A DNA stretch of 35,168 nt from a virus. Both the position numbers and the translations under genes were made by a program. The notes beneath the pieces were generated by a model that saw only the letters and a program-made list of their open reading frames with translations, did not search any database and had not been told where the DNA came from. Shown here piece by piece: positions 34,907-35,168 of the stretch. How positions within the stretch are numbered: position 1 is the first letter of the stretch; every line of letters starts with the position of its first letter. The stretch is taken from the IMG/VR virus record IMGVR_UViG_3300031598_000011, positions 1-35,168 of that record; one strand, 5' to 3'.

Positions 34907-35168
34907 TTATCTATGATCCTAAGAATGGAGATATCTTAGTAAGTACAGCTAGGAAGTTAAATGAAGAGGAAATTAAAGCTAATTTAGCTCTCCATCCTAA
35001 AGGGAAACACTTGGTAGATGCTTCTGTTGAATCACTCTCAGGCTATTTTATTACAGCTAAGGGTAAAGTAGGCGTAAAACCTGAGCAACCAGATAGTGCA
35101 CATATATGGGAAGATAGGAAATGGGTACTAAAAGCTGATCTACAGGCAAAGGCTATAGTGTTCAAACG
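34903..35168 (+). CDS. Tail fibre assembly-like protein, 3' end outside the window
   Basis: The ATG overlaps the stop of the tail protein (ATGA at 34903-34906) and the frame stays open to the window edge, giving 88 codons. The protein begins MIIYDPKNGDILVSTARKLN and contains KPEQPDSAHIWEDRKWVLKA, a layout typical of small chaperones or assembly proteins coded after tail fibres (DUF4376/tail fibre assembly type), where a W-x(4)-W segment is common. GGTGA lies just before the start. The overlap implies translational coupling with the tail gene. The rest of the gene cannot be judged. Confidence 0.6.
   Translation, partial: MIIYDPKNGDILVSTARKLNEEEIKANLALHPKGKHLVDASVESLSGYFITAKGKVGVKPEQPDSAHIWEDRKWVLKADLQAKAIVFK

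Overview
The window is part of the genome of a tailed double-stranded DNA phage of the N4 type (short-tailed, Schitoviridae-like). It is AT-rich, densely coding and has no gene-free stretch over about 120 bases. The call rests on a run of nine genes from just after the portal to a giant virion protein that matches the order of N4 genes 58 to 50, on an N4-gp56-type major capsid protein, and on T7/N4-type RNA polymerase motifs A, B and C in the giant protein with spacings close to those of the N4 virion RNA polymerase. The bacterial host cannot be read from the sequence. All comparisons with N4 are from memory, not from a search.

Layout. Positions 1-13954 (+ strand) carry the packaging and particle genes: large terminase (cut by the left edge), a probable head-tail connector, portal, a small conserved protein, scaffold, major capsid protein and terminator, two conserved structural proteins and a second terminator, then three probable internal or ejected virion proteins. 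Positions 14006-26137 (+) hold one 4043-residue gene. Its N-terminal part has hydrophobic segments, then a NADAR domain (ADP-ribose removal family) and an AlkB-type 2-oxoglutarate/Fe(II) dioxygenase. The RNA polymerase core follows, then an HExxH metallopeptidase-like segment and a long helical C-terminus. A 91-residue HExxH protein (26139-26414) follows at once.

Positions 33262-26508 (- strand) form a convergent replication and nucleotide cluster. In transcription order it encodes ThyX, a PD-(D/E)XK nuclease with a cysteine cluster, a helicase-primase, a RecA-like ATPase, an N4-type SSB, a small acidic protein, a RuvC-like resolvase, a small protein and a two-helix membrane protein. Positions 33383-35168 (+) begin a tail or receptor module: an FN3/gpJ-like tail protein, then a tail-fibre-assembly-like gene cut by the right edge.

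How it may work together. In N4 the virion polymerase is injected with the DNA and transcribes the first genes. Here the same polypeptide carries two nucleic-acid repair or de-modification domains and a peptidase. I infer that it may enter the cell with the leading DNA and repair or protect that DNA (alkylation, ADP-ribosylation) while starting transcription. Two further points stand out. Motif B has Phe where N4 and T7 have the Tyr that helps discriminate ribo- from deoxyribonucleotides. Several strong DNA hairpins are present, some with the GNA triloops that N4 virion polymerase promoters use.
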